Assembly: GCF_004345605.1 (NCBI RefSeq)
Contig: NZ_SLVY01000004.1
Span: 124,001-188,000, forward strand
From: Rhodococcus sp. SMB37
GTDB taxonomy: Bacteria > Actinomycetota > Actinomycetes > Mycobacteriales > Mycobacteriaceae
DNA: 64,000 nucleotides
Direction: 5' to 3'
Shown here: piece after piece, positions 25,922 through 36,020 of the stretch
Layout of the letters: the number at the start of each line of letters is the position of its first letter
Position numbering within the stretch: the stretch's first letter is position 1
Notes under the pieces: model-generated
Told to the model about the DNA's origin: nothing
What the model saw: the letters and a program-made list of their open reading frames with translations, nothing else
The model's database searches: none
Made by a program: the position numbers and the translations under genes

Positions 25922-27145
25922 ATGGGTGCATTCGATCAGGTGCGCATAGGAGAACCGGAGATTCGTGCGGCCGCGGAAGTGCTTGCGCCCGTCATGCGGA
26001 GAACACCGGTGTTGCCGTCGCGTGTGCACTCCGAACGCACCGGCGTCCCGGTGTGGTTCAAATGCGAGAACCTCCAGCACACCGGCTCGTTCAAACCGCG
26101 GGGTGCGTACAACCGGATCGCGAGACTTGCAGTCGACGAACGTGCGCGCGGGGTCGTTGCGGCGAGCGCGGGGAATCACGCGCAAGGAGTCGCGTGGGCG
26201 GCGACCGGACTCGGCATCGCCTCGACGGTGTTCATGCCCGTCGGCGCTGCTCTGCCGAAGGTCGCCGCGACCCGTGCCTACGGCGCCGACGTCCACTTCG
26301 CCGGCCAGACGATCGACGACGCGCTGGTGGCGGCCCAGGAGTTCGCGGCCGACACGGGTGCAGTGTTCATCCACCCCTACGACCACGAGGATGTCGTCGC
26401 TGGACAGGGCACTGTCGGGCTCGAGATCGCCGAACAACTCCCAGACGTGAGCGCCGTCGTTGTCCCGACCGGCGGCGGCGGTCTGCTGGCCGGAGTGGCA
26501 GCGGCGCTCGCTGTCGTCCGGCCGGGGGTCCGCGTGATCGGTGTGCAGGCCGAGGGTGCGGCCGCATGGCCCGGGTCGTTGCAGGCAGGCCACCCCGAAC
26601 GAGCGCGGAACATGTCGACCGTCGCCGACGGTATTGCTGTGGGAATGCCTGGGTCCGTGCCGTTTCCGCTGGTGCAGGACCACGTCGACAGCGTCGTCAC
26701 CGTCAGTGATGATGCCCTTGCCCGGGCGTTGGTGCTGTGCATGGAACGATCCAAGCTCATCGTCGAGCCTGCGGGTGCTGCTGCGGTGGCCGCGCTGTCC
26801 ACCGCGGGGCTGGAGTTCGACGGTCCGGTCGCCGCGATCCTCTCCGGCGGCAACATCGACCCCTTGGTTCTGACTCATGTGATCGGACATGGGCTACGAG
26901 CAGGAGGTCGATACCTCGCTGTGCGCGTGTCGATTCCGGATCGACCCGGTGCTCTGGTCGGATTGTTGAGCGTGGTGGGGGACTCCGATGCCAGTGTCGT
27001 CGACGTCGTGCATTCGCGTACGGCGGGGCAGCTTGCGCTCGACGAGGTGCAGGTTGCGTTGACGATGGAAACCCGTGGTGCGCAACACCGCAGTGAAGTG
27101 CTCGAAGCATTGCGCGGTGCCGGTTACGTGGTGGAGATCGAATAG
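25922..27145 (+). CDS. ilvA: Threonine ammonia-lyase (threonine dehydratase) with ACT domain
   Basis: A 407-residue PLP enzyme deaminating threonine (and serine) to 2-oxobutanoate, which feeds isoleucine synthesis. The Schiff-base lysine is Lys58 in TGSFKPRGA, with AASAGNHAQGVAW as the substrate loop and PTGGGGLLAGVA as the glycine-rich phosphate loop. The C-terminal 80 residues form a single ACT-type regulatory domain (YLAVRVSIPDRPGALVGLLSV). This medium length with one ACT domain differs from long biosynthetic IlvA with paired domains and may make it less isoleucine-sensitive. ATG 25922 is preceded by GAGG; a separate promoter in the 50-base gap is possible. Confidence 0.88.
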   Translation: MGAFDQVRIGEPEIRAAAEVLAPVMRRTPVLPSRVHSERTGVPVWFKCENLQHTGSFKPRGAYNRIARLAVDERARGVVAASAGNHAQGVAWAATGLGIASTVFMPVGAALPKVAATRAYGADVHFAGQTIDDALVAAQEFAADTGAVFIHPYDHEDVVAGQGTVGLEIAEQLPDVSAVVVPTGGGGLLAGVAAALAVVRPGVRVIGVQAEGAAAWPGSLQAGHPERARNMSTVADGIAVGMPGSVPFPLVQDHVDSVVTVSDDALARALVLCMERSKLIVEPAGAAAVAALSTAGLEFDGPVAAILSGGNIDPLVLTHVIGHGLRAGGRYLAVRVSIPDRPGALVGLLSVVGDSDASVVDVVHSRTAGQLALDEVQVALTMETRGAQHRSEVLEALRGAGYVVEIE

Positions 27146-27214
27146 CGAGACATTCGCGCGGCGAAGTCGTCTGCCACGACCTGCGCGTCGCGCCCGCCCC
27201 GTACGATCACGCAT

Positions 27215-29134
27215 GTGGACTTCGACTACGACCTCGCCGCCGATGATGCACTGATCGCCGCCGTGCTTCCCCTGCTTCGGGAGCACGGCCCGCTCACGCT
27301 CGACGAGATCAGGGAGCGGCTCGTATCGGGTGACGACGCCGACGATCTGATCCTGCCCGTCGATGAGCTGCCCGACCATCCGATGCTGGTCTACCTGAGC
27401 GACGGCCGATACGCCGCATTCGACGCGCTCCTCGGAGGCCGTGTCCTGACGCATCGGCTCACCGATGCCGAGGTGGCGTCCGCTGTGCTCCCCGTCGACG
27501 AGATCTACCCGCTGCTCGTGTTCGTGACCGGCGACGAGGACTACGACCTCGTCGAGATCGACCAAGAACCCGACCGGCTCGAGGATCGCGGCATCGCCGA
27601 CCTCGCACCGTTCGGCAACGAGGCGCTCGTGTTTCCCCGTGGTGCCTTCGCCGAATTGTCGTCCGGCGACCTCGTGGCCGCGACCGTGACAGAGACGGGA
27701 TTGGTGATCGCACCGGCGACTGCCGAGACCGACACCGTTCCCGAGTTGGCCGCGGTGCTGGGGGAGACGCTCGCGTCGGGCGACCCGGCGTACCTCGAGT
27801 CGTCGGTGTTCTCAGTGATGTTCGAGGCGCCCACTTCGTTCACCGTTCCGTCCCTGCCGTTGTCGGAACAGATCGAGAGGGAAGGGCTCGAGGTGTCCGG
27901 CGGCCTCGTGGCACCGCCCGGGTTCGATTTCGCGGGATATCTCGCGCGGAGCGCAGTCGATTCCTACGCCGAGCAGGTCGGTGTCCCGGTCGAGGCAGTG
28001 CCGGGGGTCGTGTTGTTCGCGTCGCTGGTCGATGCGATCAGTGACGGGGACGACAGCGATCTCGAGTCGCGGTTCGCGGAGGGCAAGTCCGGACTCTTCG
28101 CAGCGTTGGCCGACCCCGATGTGGCGATGACGGTCGTCGACGAACTCCTCGAGCAGGCGATCGCTTCGGAGTCGATCGAACGGGCCGCAGTGTGGATGAA
28201 GGACCACGGCCCGCGGAAGGTTGACGCGGCGGCGTTCTGGATCGCGGGCAAAGCCGCGGAGACCGCTGCTCGCGTCGACGATGCGGCGCGTTACTTCGAG
28301 CGTTCCACAGACCTGGATTCGGAGTTCTATCCGGCGCTCGAGGATCTCGCCCGGTATGTCTCCGACAGTGGGGACGCGGTCCGTGCGCTGTCATTGCTGG
28401 GCCGGTCCCTCGACGGTCCGGATCACCCACTGTATTCGGTGCTGGAGACCTTCCAGCCCGTCGAGCGCCCCGATCTGGGCCGCAACGATCGGTGCTGGTG
28501 TGGGTCGGGTCGTAAGTACAAGGCGTGCCATCTCGGCAAGGCCGAGTACTCGCTGGAGGATCGCGCGCCCTGGCTGTACTTCAAGGCCTGCATGCAGATG
28601 TCGGAGGTCTCGTGGCGGGACCATCGCTTCGCTCTTGCAGAGGCGCGCAGCGGCTACAGCGACAGCGACGACGACCTGTTCGAGGCTCTGTCCGATCCGT
28701 TGCTCGACGACGTGATGCTCGGTGAAGGCGGTGGGCTGGCCGAGTTCGCGGAGGTGCGTGGGCACCTGCTGCCCGACGACGAACGCGATCTTCTTGCGCG
28801 GTGGCTGCCGGTGGAGCGGTCGGTGCACGAGGTCGAGGCTGTCCGGGTGGGGGAGGGGCTGACGCTGCGCGACGTACGAACGGGCGAGCGGCGGAATCTG
28901 ACCGCGCCCGAGGTGGGCGAGGACGTCCCCGTGGGTGGCCTGTTGTGCGCACGGGTCGTTCCGGTCGCAGACACCTGGCGGATTCTGGGGGCTGCCACGC
29001 CGGTCACTCAGGAGCAGAGCGACGCGATCCTCCGGCTGTTCGGTGACAGCGAGCAAGCCGACGTGTACGCCGGCGTCGCGCTTGTGGAGTTGCTGACCGA
29101 TTTGTCCATGTCTACGCAGGCAACGGACGGATAA
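27215..29134 (+). CDS. Large SEC-C motif protein of unknown function
   Basis: The 639-residue acidic protein carries one zinc-binding SEC-C motif, CWCGSGRKYKACH at 427-439, preceded by a Asn-Asp-Arg like that found at the SecA C-terminus. The N-terminal 120 residues resemble a winged-helix-like domain (LREHGPLTLDEIRERLVSG). Residues 230-400 are helical and TPR-like (ARVDDAARYFERSTDLDSEF). There is no membrane segment or enzymatic motif. SEC-C motifs commonly mediate zinc-dependent protein contacts with ribosome- or SecB-associated partners. The GTG start at 27215 is the first in a frame following a clear intergenic stretch. Function unassigned. Confidence 0.7.
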   Translation: MDFDYDLAADDALIAAVLPLLREHGPLTLDEIRERLVSGDDADDLILPVDELPDHPMLVYLSDGRYAAFDALLGGRVLTHRLTDAEVASAVLPVDEIYPLLVFVTGDEDYDLVEIDQEPDRLEDRGIADLAPFGNEALVFPRGAFAELSSGDLVAATVTETGLVIAPATAETDTVPELAAVLGETLASGDPAYLESSVFSVMFEAPTSFTVPSLPLSEQIEREGLEVSGGLVAPPGFDFAGYLARSAVDSYAEQVGVPVEAVPGVVLFASLVDAISDGDDSDLESRFAEGKSGLFAALADPDVAMTVVDELLEQAIASESIERAAVWMKDHGPRKVDAAAFWIAGKAAETAARVDDAARYFERSTDLDSEFYPALEDLARYVSDSGDAVRALSLLGRSLDGPDHPLYSVLETFQPVERPDLGRNDRCWCGSGRKYKACHLGKAEYSLEDRAPWLYFKACMQMSEVSWRDHRFALAEARSGYSDSDDDLFEALSDPLLDDVMLGEGGGLAEFAEVRGHLLPDDERDLLARWLPVERSVHEVEAVRVGEGLTLRDVRTGERRNLTAPEVGEDVPVGGLLCARVVPVADTWRILGAATPVTQEQSDAILRLFGDSEQADVYAGVALVELLTDLSMSTQATDG

Positions 29135-29226
29135 CGGGGAGCACCTCCAGCCTCACTGATCCCACAAGACTCACAACTAGAACGTGTTCCTAAATATATG
29201 TGATATCAAGTAGCGGAAGCGGTGCC

Positions 29227-29242
29227 CGTGATCGGTATCACA
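29227..29242. promoter_or_regulatory. CRP/GlxR-type cAMP receptor protein binding site
   Basis: CGTGATCGGTATCACA matches the CRP/GlxR consensus TGTGA-N6-TCACA at all but the first base. It lies 42 bases upstream of the hydrolase start, in a 149-base intergenic region. CRP-family regulators control resuscitation and cell-wall hydrolase genes in related actinobacteria. Confidence 0.65.
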
Positions 29243-29283
29243 AGTACGGTTGGGGTCGTTCCAGAGGGATGTGGGGGTTGCGT

Positions 29284-30627
29284 ATGTCGGTAGACCCGTC
29301 TGCGGTCATCGTGGCAGTGGCCACGGCAGCGAGTGCGCTCGTGCAGGGAGCGGACATACCAGCAGAGATACAAGATCAGGTGGCGTCCGCGATCGAGTCG
29401 TTCGAGGCGGGAGCCCCGGGCACCGACCAGCAGGTCGAGGATTTCGTGGCGTCGCTGCCGGAGCAGGTGCAGGACCAGGCCAAGCAGGTCGTGGCCGACA
29501 CCACCGACTCGGTCGCAGCGGCAATCGAGCCTCATCTGCCCGAGGAGGCGCTCGAAGCGCTCCATCCGCCGGAGCCCGGACCGGACTCTGCGATCGCGCC
29601 GGCAGCACCGCAGTCGAGGCCGAACGCGTTCGGCCTCTCACCGGTACCCCAGGCGCCGGTGCTCGGCCCGCAGCCCACCGCCACGATCGGTGGCGTCACA
29701 CTCCCGTCGATTCCGGCGATCCTGCCCGGCACGGGCCTCGCACCCATCGGCGCGATCGCGGTGTTCGCTCCGTGGCTGCGCAAGGCCGGTGAAATCTGCG
29801 ACGGAGTCACTGCACCCGTCCTCGCGGCCCTGTACTCGGCCGAGAACGGCTTCCGTTTCGGAGCCACGGCACCCGTGTCGCCGGTCGGCGCAAAGGGGCC
29901 GGGGCAGTTCATGCCCGGCACGTGGCGCGAGTACGGCAAGGACGCCGACGGCGACGGCAAGATCGACATCCTCGGCATCGCCGACCCAGTCATGGCGTCC
30001 GGCAACCTGCTGTGCGACAACTACAAGCAGATCGACGACTGGAAGAAGCGTGGCCTCGTCCAGGGCGACACATTGGACCTGACGATCGCGGCGTACAACG
30101 CCGGTGCGGGTGCCGTCCGCCGGTCCGGGGGTATGCCGTCCGGGTCACCCGACTACGAGAACCAGACCAAGCCGTACGTCGCAAAGATCCGGGCTACCGA
30201 GGCAGCGTTCTCCCGACTGCTGTCGCCCTTCTTCGGCCTCGGTCTCGGTGGTGCGAGCGACGTCGGCAACCGCGTCGTCGACCTCGCATTCAAGTTCCTG
30301 GGTCTTCCGTACGTCTGGGGCGGCGGCAACATCAACGGGCCGTCCGGCGGTGGTTTCGACTGCTCGGGTCTGACGTCGTACGCGGTGCACGCGGCGACCG
30401 GGATCACCCTGCCCCGCACCTCGGAAACCCAGTGGCATGTGGGCACCGAGATTCCGCTCGAGCACGCCCGGCCGGGCGACCTCCTGTTCGGCAATTGGCA
30501 GGCCGGCGGACCCGGACACGTCGCGATCTACATCGGCGGCGGCCAGATGGTGCATGCACCGACCACCGGTGATGTAGTGCGCGTCGGCACGGTCTTCCCC
30601 GATATGAAGGCGCGTCGGATCATCTGA
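29284..30627 (+). CDS. Bifunctional peptidoglycan hydrolase: lytic transglycosylase plus NlpC/P60 endopeptidase
   Basis: From ATG 29284 this gives 447 residues. A variable N-terminal part with alternating acidic/Ala-rich helices spans about residues 1-150. A lytic transglycosylase domain at about 165-300 has the catalytic Glu187 in YSAENGF and the motif GAKGPGQFMPGTW, cutting glycan strands. A C-terminal NlpC/P60 domain from about 325 has the catalytic Cys360 in FDCSGL and His412 in GPGHVAIYIG, cutting the peptide stem. A classic signal peptide is not obvious: the first hydrophobic run (AVIVAVATAASALVQG) is short, so export may need a longer start (ATG 29269) or an internal route. Confidence 0.85.
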   Translation: MSVDPSAVIVAVATAASALVQGADIPAEIQDQVASAIESFEAGAPGTDQQVEDFVASLPEQVQDQAKQVVADTTDSVAAAIEPHLPEEALEALHPPEPGPDSAIAPAAPQSRPNAFGLSPVPQAPVLGPQPTATIGGVTLPSIPAILPGTGLAPIGAIAVFAPWLRKAGEICDGVTAPVLAALYSAENGFRFGATAPVSPVGAKGPGQFMPGTWREYGKDADGDGKIDILGIADPVMASGNLLCDNYKQIDDWKKRGLVQGDTLDLTIAAYNAGAGAVRRSGGMPSGSPDYENQTKPYVAKIRATEAAFSRLLSPFFGLGLGGASDVGNRVVDLAFKFLGLPYVWGGGNINGPSGGGFDCSGLTSYAVHAATGITLPRTSETQWHVGTEIPLEHARPGDLLFGNWQAGGPGHVAIYIGGGQMVHAPTTGDVVRVGTVFPDMKARRII

Positions 30628-30637
30628 CGAGTGAGAA

Positions 30638-30681
30638 CGCAGCGAGGTCCGGCCGGAAAATTCCGGCCGGACCTCGCTGCG
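30638..30681. terminator. Bidirectional hairpin terminator
   Basis: A very long stem, CGCAGCGAGGTCCGGCCGG pairing exactly with CCGGCCGGACCTCGCTGCG around AAAATT, lies between the converging hydrolase gene and greA. Confidence 0.9.
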
Positions 30682-30693
30682 CATACGTCGGGA

Positions 30694-31191
30694 TCAGCCG
30701 TGGTACGGCTCTGCCGAAACCAGCGTCACCTTCATCGTCTTACCGTTCGGCAGCGCGTACTCGCGTGTCTCGCCGACCTTGGCCTCGATGAGGGCCTTGC
30801 CGAGCGGGGAGCTGGGCGAATAGGTCTCGAGTTCGCTGTTGCGCGCGCCTTCTTCGCGGGTCGCGATGAGGAACGTTTCCTTGTCGGATTCGTCGCCGTC
30901 GTAGTACACCGTGACGACCGAGCCGGGCAGCGCGACACCGGACTGCGTGGGTGCGACGCCGACCTTCGCGGCGCTCAGCAGCTCTTGCAGCTGACGGATG
31001 CGTGCTTCCTGCTGACCCTGTTCTTCGCGGGCGGCGTGGTAACCGCCGTTTTCCTTGAGGTCACCTTCTTCACGCCGCTCGTTGATCTCGGCCGCGATGA
31101 CGGGACGATTGGCGATGAGCTGGTCCAGTTCCGCCTTGAGACGGTCGTGGGACTCCTGTGTCAGCCAGGTCACCTGGGTCTCGGTCATCAT
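30694..31191 (-). CDS. greA: Transcription elongation factor GreA
   Basis: A 165-residue GreA that rescues backtracked RNA polymerase by stimulating transcript cleavage. The N-terminal coiled coil (about residues 10-75) contains [31 protein letters not shown] in sequence, with the acidic tip (Asp and Glu in GDLKEN) that reaches the polymerase active centre. The C-terminal domain has the FKBP-like strand pattern ending [16 protein letters not shown] 31191 is preceded by GAAGGAAG. Orientation and neighbours match mycobacterial greA (Rv1080c). Confidence 0.95.
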   Translation of the reverse strand: MMTETQVTWLTQESHDRLKAELDQLIANRPVIAAEINERREEGDLKENGGYHAAREEQGQQEARIRQLQELLSAAKVGVAPTQSGVALPGSVVTVYYDGDESDKETFLIATREEGARNSELETYSPSSPLGKALIEAKVGETREYALPNGKTMKVTLVSAEPYHG

Positions 31192-31415
31192 CGATCACTT
31201 CCTTCGGGTTGGAGCCCCCGGCTCCGTGGACAAGTCGTGCATACGCAACGACCGCAACAGCACGACCCTCGTCGTTCCCCCCTGGAATGCGGCGAACGGG
31301 GTCGTACTGTCTCTTATGCAGCAATACACGGCCCCAATGGGTGGAACCGTGTATCCGCATATTCTAGCACCAGATCCGGGTTACACGCGGAAATCGCAGC
31401 GTAACGGCATTGTGA

Positions 31416-31844
31416 TCAGGGTGCGCGCAAGTAATCCGGAACGTTGAAGCTGCAGCCGTACCCGTCGCCCATGCCGGGCCGCTGTGACGTCTTGACCGTC
31501 GAATCCAGAACCACCGTCGATGCGTCCGACGCCGGCACGAGGATTTCACGCCGGCCGGTTTCGCTGCCGTCCCGCGATCGCGCACGGACGATGCACACAG
31601 CTTCCTGTGACGGGTCCTGGCGCGTGACCGACAGCTTGATGTCGAGGGTGTCGTCGTCGACGACCTCGAACGCCACCACTTCGTACTCGATCTCAGCGGG
31701 CCCGAACTGCTGGAACATCACGACCCCGAGGACGATTCCCGCGATGACGCCGAGGGCGGTGAACCCCCACTTCTTGCCGCGAGCCGTCCGTGCCTTCGAC
31801 GGATATCTCGCGCTGCGGCGGGGTTGTTCTGCGGTGTCGGTCAT
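31416..31844 (-). CDS. DUF4307 membrane protein
   Basis: This 142-residue protein has a basic cytoplasmic N-terminus (RRSARYPSKARTARGKKWG), one membrane helix (FTALGVIAGIVLGVVMF, about residues 30-46), then an extracytoplasmic domain of about 95 residues. The domain has the DUF4307 pattern with two cysteines (AVCIVRARS and GYGCSFNVP) likely to pair. It corresponds to M. tuberculosis Rv1081c, beside greA and divergent from mca in both genomes. ATG 31844 is the first start. Function unknown. Confidence 0.85.
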   Translation of the reverse strand: MTDTAEQPRRSARYPSKARTARGKKWGFTALGVIAGIVLGVVMFQQFGPAEIEYEVVAFEVVDDDTLDIKLSVTRQDPSQEAVCIVRARSRDGSETGRREILVPASDASTVVLDSTVKTSQRPGMGDGYGCSFNVPDYLRAP

Positions 31845-32004
31845 CGTTTTCTTTCGTGCCCAGGCCGAAGTTCGGGTGCTCCCGTGGGGCCACGGCTGAC
31901 GGAGGAGTTGTCAGGTGGAACTATAGGGGAGGGATCCGAACGGCCCGCACCGGCGGTAGCTGTCCGGTCCCGAGATGTATACGACGGTGAGGTGGAGGAA
32001 ACAC

Positions 32005-32883
32005 GTGAGCGGACTACGGCTCATGGCCGTGCATGCCCATCCCGATGACGAGTCGAGCAAGGGTGCCGCCACTACGGCCCGCTACGCGGCGGAGGGGCAC
32101 GACGTGCTCGTCGTGACACTCACGGGTGGCGAACGAGGAGACATCCTCAATCCTGCGATGGATGTGCCCGGAATCCGGGATCGCATGCCCGAGGTTCGTC
32201 GCGAGGAGATGGCGGCGGCGGCGCGTCACCTCGGCGTGCAGCATCGCTGGCTCGGTTTCATCGACTCCGGGCTTCCGGAGGGCGACCCCAAGCCGCCGCT
32301 GCCCGAAGGATGCTTCGCGGTGGTGCCGCTCGACGAGCCCACACGCAAGCTCGTCGAGGTCATCCGGGAGTTCCGTCCCCACGTCATGACCACGTACGAC
32401 GAGAACGGCGGCTACCCGCACCCTGATCACATCCGTTGCCACGAGGTGTCGATGGCGGCGTACGAGGCGGCAGCCGATCCGAACTATCATCCCGAGCTCG
32501 GCGAGCCGTGGGAAGTGCGGAAGGTCTACTACTCGCACGGCTTCATCCGGAAGCGCATCGAATTGTTCCGGGACGAGTACGAACGCCGCGGCGAACCGTT
32601 CCCGATGGAGGAGTGGCTCAGCCGCTGGCGCACCGAGCAGGGCGATCTCATGGCACGGGTCACCACCCAGATAACCTGTGGTGACTACTTCCCGAACCGC
32701 GACGACGCGCTTCGGGCACATGCCACTCAGATCGATCCGAACGGGTCGTTCTTCGCGGTGCCGCTGGACATCCAGCAGAAGGTGTGGCCAACCGAGGAGT
32801 TCGAGTTGGCAAAGACCCGCGTCACCACGAAGATCCCCGAGTCGGATCTGTTCGCGGGTATCGAGGACGGACAGGTGAGATGA
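32005..32883 (+). CDS. mca: Mycothiol S-conjugate amidase Mca
   Basis: Mca cleaves mycothiol S-conjugates of electrophiles to a mercapturic acid, which is exported, and GlcN-inositol, which is recycled. From GTG 32005 (GGAGGAA ribosome site) it is 292 residues, as in mycobacteria. The zinc site is visible: HAHPDDE at residues 10-16, where His12 and Asp15 bind metal, and the third ligand in [13 protein letters not shown] at about residue 140. [12 protein letters not shown] lines the substrate site. An upstream ATG at 31975 is open but lacks a ribosome site. The stop overlaps the next start (ATGA). Confidence 0.93.
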   Translation: MSGLRLMAVHAHPDDESSKGAATTARYAAEGHDVLVVTLTGGERGDILNPAMDVPGIRDRMPEVRREEMAAAARHLGVQHRWLGFIDSGLPEGDPKPPLPEGCFAVVPLDEPTRKLVEVIREFRPHVMTTYDENGGYPHPDHIRCHEVSMAAYEAAADPNYHPELGEPWEVRKVYYSHGFIRKRIELFRDEYERRGEPFPMEEWLSRWRTEQGDLMARVTTQITCGDYFPNRDDALRAHATQIDPNGSFFAVPLDIQQKVWPTEEFELAKTRVTTKIPESDLFAGIEDGQVR

Positions 32884-33197
32884 CGTTAGGCACGCTGGCA
32901 GTCGAGGTTCTTGCGCAGGAACCCGCCGGCCCCGAGTTCGGCAAGGCGTCGCCGGTCGGGCTGGCCATTGTGCTGGTGCTCCTCGCCGCCATTGCTCTGC
33001 TCATCTGGAATATGAACAAGCGCCTGAGCAATCTCCCCGAGACCTTCGATACGAACAGTCCCGAGGCCGACCAGGCGGTAGACGAAGGCACCGATCGCGG
33101 CGCCACCACGGTGGACATCACAAAGACGGACGAGACTTCTGCAGAGACCGACGAGGTGGAGAAGAACGGGCGTCGCAGCACCCCCGGAAAGAACTGA
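32880..33197 (+). CDS. Small single-pass membrane protein downstream of mca
   Basis: The 105-residue protein has an N-terminal extracytoplasmic segment of about 25 residues, one membrane helix ([18 protein letters not shown], about 27-44) and an acidic, Thr-rich cytoplasmic tail ([20 protein letters not shown]). The ATG overlaps the mca stop by four bases, showing translational coupling. It is the positional equivalent of M. tuberculosis Rv1083. Role unknown; its coupling to mca is conserved. Confidence 0.78.
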   Translation: MTLGTLAVEVLAQEPAGPEFGKASPVGLAIVLVLLAAIALLIWNMNKRLSNLPETFDTNSPEADQAVDEGTDRGATTVDITKTDETSAETDEVEKNGRRSTPGKN

Positions 33198-33216
33198 CCG
33201 CACGTAACGTGGGGGA

Positions 33217-35211
<1,995 letters not shown>

Positions 35212-35215
35212 GTCG

Positions 35216-35878
35216 TCAGGCCCAGGTCTGCGTGGCGCGGGCTCCGAGGAAGTCGCCGTCGCTGGTCACCGGCGCCGAGAGCAGTCCCGCAGCCGCGTCG
35301 ATGAGAAAATTCGAGAAGCCCGTCCAGTTGGGTTCGTCGCCGATGTGGTCGAGCCGCTCCTCGTAGTCGGCGCAGCTGTCGGTGACGATCCGACCCAGAA
35401 TCCAGGACCGCCCGGTGAGCACCGAAGGTGGGCACTCGGTGAGCAGCGCGCGGGTACGGAGGATGAGGTCCTCCACAGTGGGATCGGACGTGATGGTCGC
35501 TGCGACTGCTTCGGTCATCGATGGAACGGCCCGCATCTGCCTCAGGAAGCGTGCGCGCCAGCTCGGGACGGGCATCGACGCCAGTTGGTCGGTGAAGGGG
35601 ACGATCAGGCAGCTCAGCAGGTCGCGCAGCCCGGGCTCAGGGCCGAGCATCGCGACGAGTTCCTGCCGACGCGCGTGGGTGTCCTCGCTGAAGCGCAGCA
35701 TCATGGCGCGGATGAGCTCGTCACGGCTGCCGAAATGGTAGTTCACAGCGGAGTGGTTGGAGTTGCCGGCGTGCTCCGCGATGCGCCGGTTCGATACCGC
35801 GTCGATGCCGTGTTGCGCGAAGAGTTCTTCCGCGGAGTCGAGTAGCGACTGCCGAACCCGATCGCCGTAATTGCCCAT
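35216..35878 (-). CDS. TetR family transcriptional regulator
   Basis: From ATG 35878 this is 220 residues. The N-terminal helix-turn-helix is plain: RQSLLDSAEELFAQHG, then IDAVSNRRIAEHAGNSNHSA and VNYHFGSRDELI, covering about residues 8-55. The ligand-binding region follows. An upstream in-frame ATG (35938) would add 20 residues but lies over the probable promoter. It diverges from the duplicated membrane protein gene; the 142 bases between carry a direct repeat that is a good candidate operator, so it probably represses that gene. Confidence 0.85.
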   Translation of the reverse strand: MGNYGDRVRQSLLDSAEELFAQHGIDAVSNRRIAEHAGNSNHSAVNYHFGSRDELIRAMMLRFSEDTHARRQELVAMLGPEPGLRDLLSCLIVPFTDQLASMPVPSWRARFLRQMRAVPSMTEAVAATITSDPTVEDLILRTRALLTECPPSVLTGRSWILGRIVTDSCADYEERLDHIGDEPNWTGFSNFLIDAAAGLLSAPVTSDGDFLGARATQTWA

Positions 35879-35958
35879 GCCTGTTTCCGTCGCTTCCTTG
35901 TGGCCCAATGTCCTCCGGCGCTGTGGGACGAACGTCACCAGTCTTGCAGCTTGGCGGA

Positions 35959-35999
35959 TTTAAGACACGCAGCGTACCGTTTTTAAGTCAAGCAACGTA
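35959..35999. promoter_or_regulatory. Direct-repeat candidate operator of the TetR/membrane-protein pair
   Basis: TTTAAGACACGCAGCGTA (35959-35976) and TTTAAGTCAAGCAACGTA (35982-35999) agree at 15 of 18 positions with a 23-base period. They lie just upstream of the ribosome site (GAGGAG) of the gene at 36021 and between the two divergent starts, where a bound regulator would block transcription. Confidence 0.6.
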
Positions 36000-36020
36000 A
36001 TTATTCGAGGAGTACTGCCG

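Noticed and set aside
29180-29189. GAACGTGTTC as a LexA/SOS box upstream of the peptidoglycan hydrolase
   Set aside because: Actinobacterial LexA boxes have GAAC-N4-GTTC; here the half-sites are only two bases apart.
29135-29283. A ydaO/c-di-AMP riboswitch before the wall hydrolase
   Set aside because: Such riboswitches precede wall hydrolase genes in some actinobacteria, but none of the conserved core is present in this 149-base leader.
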